DNA of 16,371 nt from JBDRNO01 sp043811005 (GTDB taxonomy: Bacteria; Bacteroidota; Bacteroidia; NORP154): NCBI GenBank assembly GCA_043811005.1, contig JBDRNO010000050.1, positions 1 through 16,371 of the forward strand, read 5' to 3'. Below the pieces are notes generated by a model. It had not been told where the DNA came from and did not search any database. It saw nothing but the letters and a program-made list of their open reading frames with translations. The position numbers were made by a program, and so were the translations under genes. Position 1 is the first letter of the stretch; each line of letters starts with the position of its first letter. This document shows positions 15,119 through 16,371 of this stretch, piece by piece.

Positions 15119-16219
15119 TTATATTATTTTTTGCCGATAAAACCCCAATGCCTCACATATCAATTCATCATTACAATTCTGATTGATCACTGCTTTTCCG
15201 GACTTTGATAATAAGGTAAAATTAATTTTCTCTATTTCATTTTTCTTATCCTGTTTCATCAATTCAATTAACTCTTTATCGGTATTGATCTCAATTTGAT
15301 GTTGATCAAAAACCGATAAAATAAATGAAGTTATTTCTTCAAGTTCAACTTGACTTAAACCACTCACTTTACAGGACAAGTAGGATTCACATATCATTCC
15401 AATGGCAACCGCTTCTCCATGCAATAATGGTATTTTGTCATTTTCCAGGGAATCGCTCTCCAAAGCGTGACCAATAGTATGCCCAAAATTCAAGACCTTT
15501 CGCAATCCTTGTTCCCAGGGGTCTTTAAGAACGATGTTATTTTTTATCTGAATTGAACGGATGATGATGTTTTCCCATATAGCGGATCCCAAATTCCCAA
15601 GATCCTGAAGGTTTAGGAAATCTCTTTTGATCTCATTCCAAAAAGAGTAATCGGTTATTAATCCGTGTTTGACCACTTCTGCAAAACCTGACAGTAAATG
15701 CCTTTTGTTCAATGTCTTTAAAAAACCCGGGTAAACAAATACTGCTTTAGGGTTATTAAAAACACCAACCTGGTTTTTAAGATTGTTCAGATTTATGCCA
15801 ACCTTACCCCCTATGGACGCATCAACCTGCGACAAGAGTGTTGTTGGAACATTAATAAAATCAATGCCCCTTTTGTATGTAGAGGCAATAAATCCCCCCA
15901 TATCACCAATTACACCTCCACCGAGATTAATAAGGAGGGATCTCCTGTCTGCTCCTGAATCACCCAATCTCTGCCAGATCTGTGAACATACTTCAATGCT
16001 TTTATTTTCCTCACCGCTTTTTATTTCAATTATTTCAGCTTTTCTGAGCTTTTCAATATTATCAATTAAGAGAGGGTGGCAAAAGTTATTTGTATTCTCA
16101 TCAACCAATATAAATATTGAATTATTTACATACCTCTCCCCACTGATAAAGTTACTTATCTCACTAAATACTTCATCTCCAATAAGGATTGTATAGTCTG
16201 ATGAGCTGTTATTGGTCAT
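15119..16219 (-). CDS. aroB: 3-dehydroquinate synthase
   Basis: This enzyme converts DAHP to 3-dehydroquinate, the second step of the shikimate pathway, using NAD and a divalent metal. It has 366 residues, the usual length. Motifs in order: GGGVIGDMGGF (100-110, NAD loop), TYKRGIDFINVPTTLLSQVD (114-133), SIGGKVGIN (135-143), KNQVGVFNNP (148-157), GFAEVVKHGLI (178-188) with E181, NFGHTIGH (244-251) with H247 and H251, and LLHGEAVAIGM (265-275) with H267. E181, H247 and H267 match the three zinc ligands E194, H271 and H287 of the Aspergillus enzyme, and H251 matches its catalytic H275. It is the first gene of the aroB-aroA pair. I see no clear -7 box in the 150 bp upstream, which is largely filled by a repeat. 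Confidence 0.97.
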   Translation of the reverse strand: MTNNSSSDYTILIGDEVFSEISNFISGERYVNNSIFILVDENTNNFCHPLLIDNIEKLRKAEIIEIKSGEENKSIEVCSQIWQRLGDSGADRRSLLINLGGGVIGDMGGFIASTYKRGIDFINVPTTLLSQVDASIGGKVGINLNNLKNQVGVFNNPKAVFVYPGFLKTLNKRHLLSGFAEVVKHGLITDYSFWNEIKRDFLNLQDLGNLGSAIWENIIIRSIQIKNNIVLKDPWEQGLRKVLNFGHTIGHALESDSLENDKIPLLHGEAVAIGMICESYLSCKVSGLSQVELEEITSFILSVFDQHQIEINTDKELIELMKQDKKNEIEKINFTLLSKSGKAVINQNCNDELICEALGFYRQKII

Positions 16220-16279
16220 GATTTGCAGGAACTAATTAGAGTCTGTCCATAAAATCAAGGTTTGCATAAAATGAAGCAC

Positions 16280-16371
16280 CAAATCACAAATGACAAATCA
16301 CAAATAAATTCCAAATATCAATTATCAAATGACCGAAACAGTTTTGGTCATTGAGTTTTTGAGCATTGTGA
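16280..16371. repeat. 7-bp-period CAAAT array and palindrome at the right edge
   Basis: CAAAT occurs at 16280, 16287, 16294 and 16301 with an exact 7-bp period. After an 11-bp step it resumes at 16312, 16319 (CAATT) and 16326. It runs into a palindrome with 12-bp arms (16328-16339 and 16341-16352, one G-T pair, 1-nt centre). If that palindrome is the middle of a larger inverted repeat, an ATTTG array should follow outside the window; only its first 19 bp can be seen here. It lies 61 bp upstream of the aroB start. Confidence 0.65.

Noticed and set aside
15783..16196. 137-codon plus-strand ORF opposite aroB
   Set aside because: It is the antisense shadow of a clear aroB with all family motifs.

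Overview
The window looks like chromosomal DNA from a member of the Bacteroidota, probably an uncultured or environmental lineage. It is AT-rich, has no Shine-Dalgarno sequences ahead of its genes, and contains a few TAnnTTTG-type -7 boxes. Two proteins carry the C-terminal sorting domain of the type IX secretion system (T9SS) together with SprB, PKD and Fn3-like modules, a combination typical of gliding and adhesion surface proteins of this phylum. Species cannot be read from the sequence.

Left region (1-6460): two consecutive plus-strand genes encode large modular secreted proteins. The first is cut by the left edge. The second is complete at 1425 residues: signal peptide, eight TolB-like propeller units, one PKD, six SprB repeats, two Fn3-like units, three near-identical PKD repeats and a T9SS sorting domain. 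The two share the same Fn3-like block and sorting domain, including a 45-bp identical DNA stretch, so they are paralogues that have duplicated or exchanged sequence. A strong hairpin-plus-T-tract terminator (6483-6523) closes this region.

Middle region (6585-13598): a two-gene unit encodes a small PorV/FadL-like outer-membrane barrel and, 5 nt downstream, a 697-residue protein that joins a degenerate ComEA-like helix-hairpin-helix domain to a predicted outer-membrane barrel. A repeat-filled gap follows (9588-9886), with an 11-bp-period GAATGAC array and inverted GTCATTC copies. Next is a stand-alone 148-residue protein I do not recognise, with its own candidate -7 box and a palindrome at its stop codon. 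After it comes a secreted M16 (pitrilysin-type) zinc metallopeptidase of 1019 residues.

Right region (13599-16371): the peptidase gene converges on a minus-strand aroB-aroA pair of the shikimate pathway. The convergent gap holds two opposed arrays of 7-bp repeats. Another 7-bp array lies inside aroA, and a third begins at 16280 and runs towards the right edge together with a palindrome. The 7-bp period recurring at three sites within 2.7 kb is the least explained structure in the window.

No rRNA, tRNA, CRISPR array, insertion sequence or prophage gene was seen. The surface proteins, outer-membrane barrels and secreted protease are all cell-envelope functions, but only the 6640-9587 pair looks like a tight operon among them. 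The best candidate for an undescribed system is the HhH-barrel/small-barrel pair. No DNA-uptake or export role is shown by the sequence.
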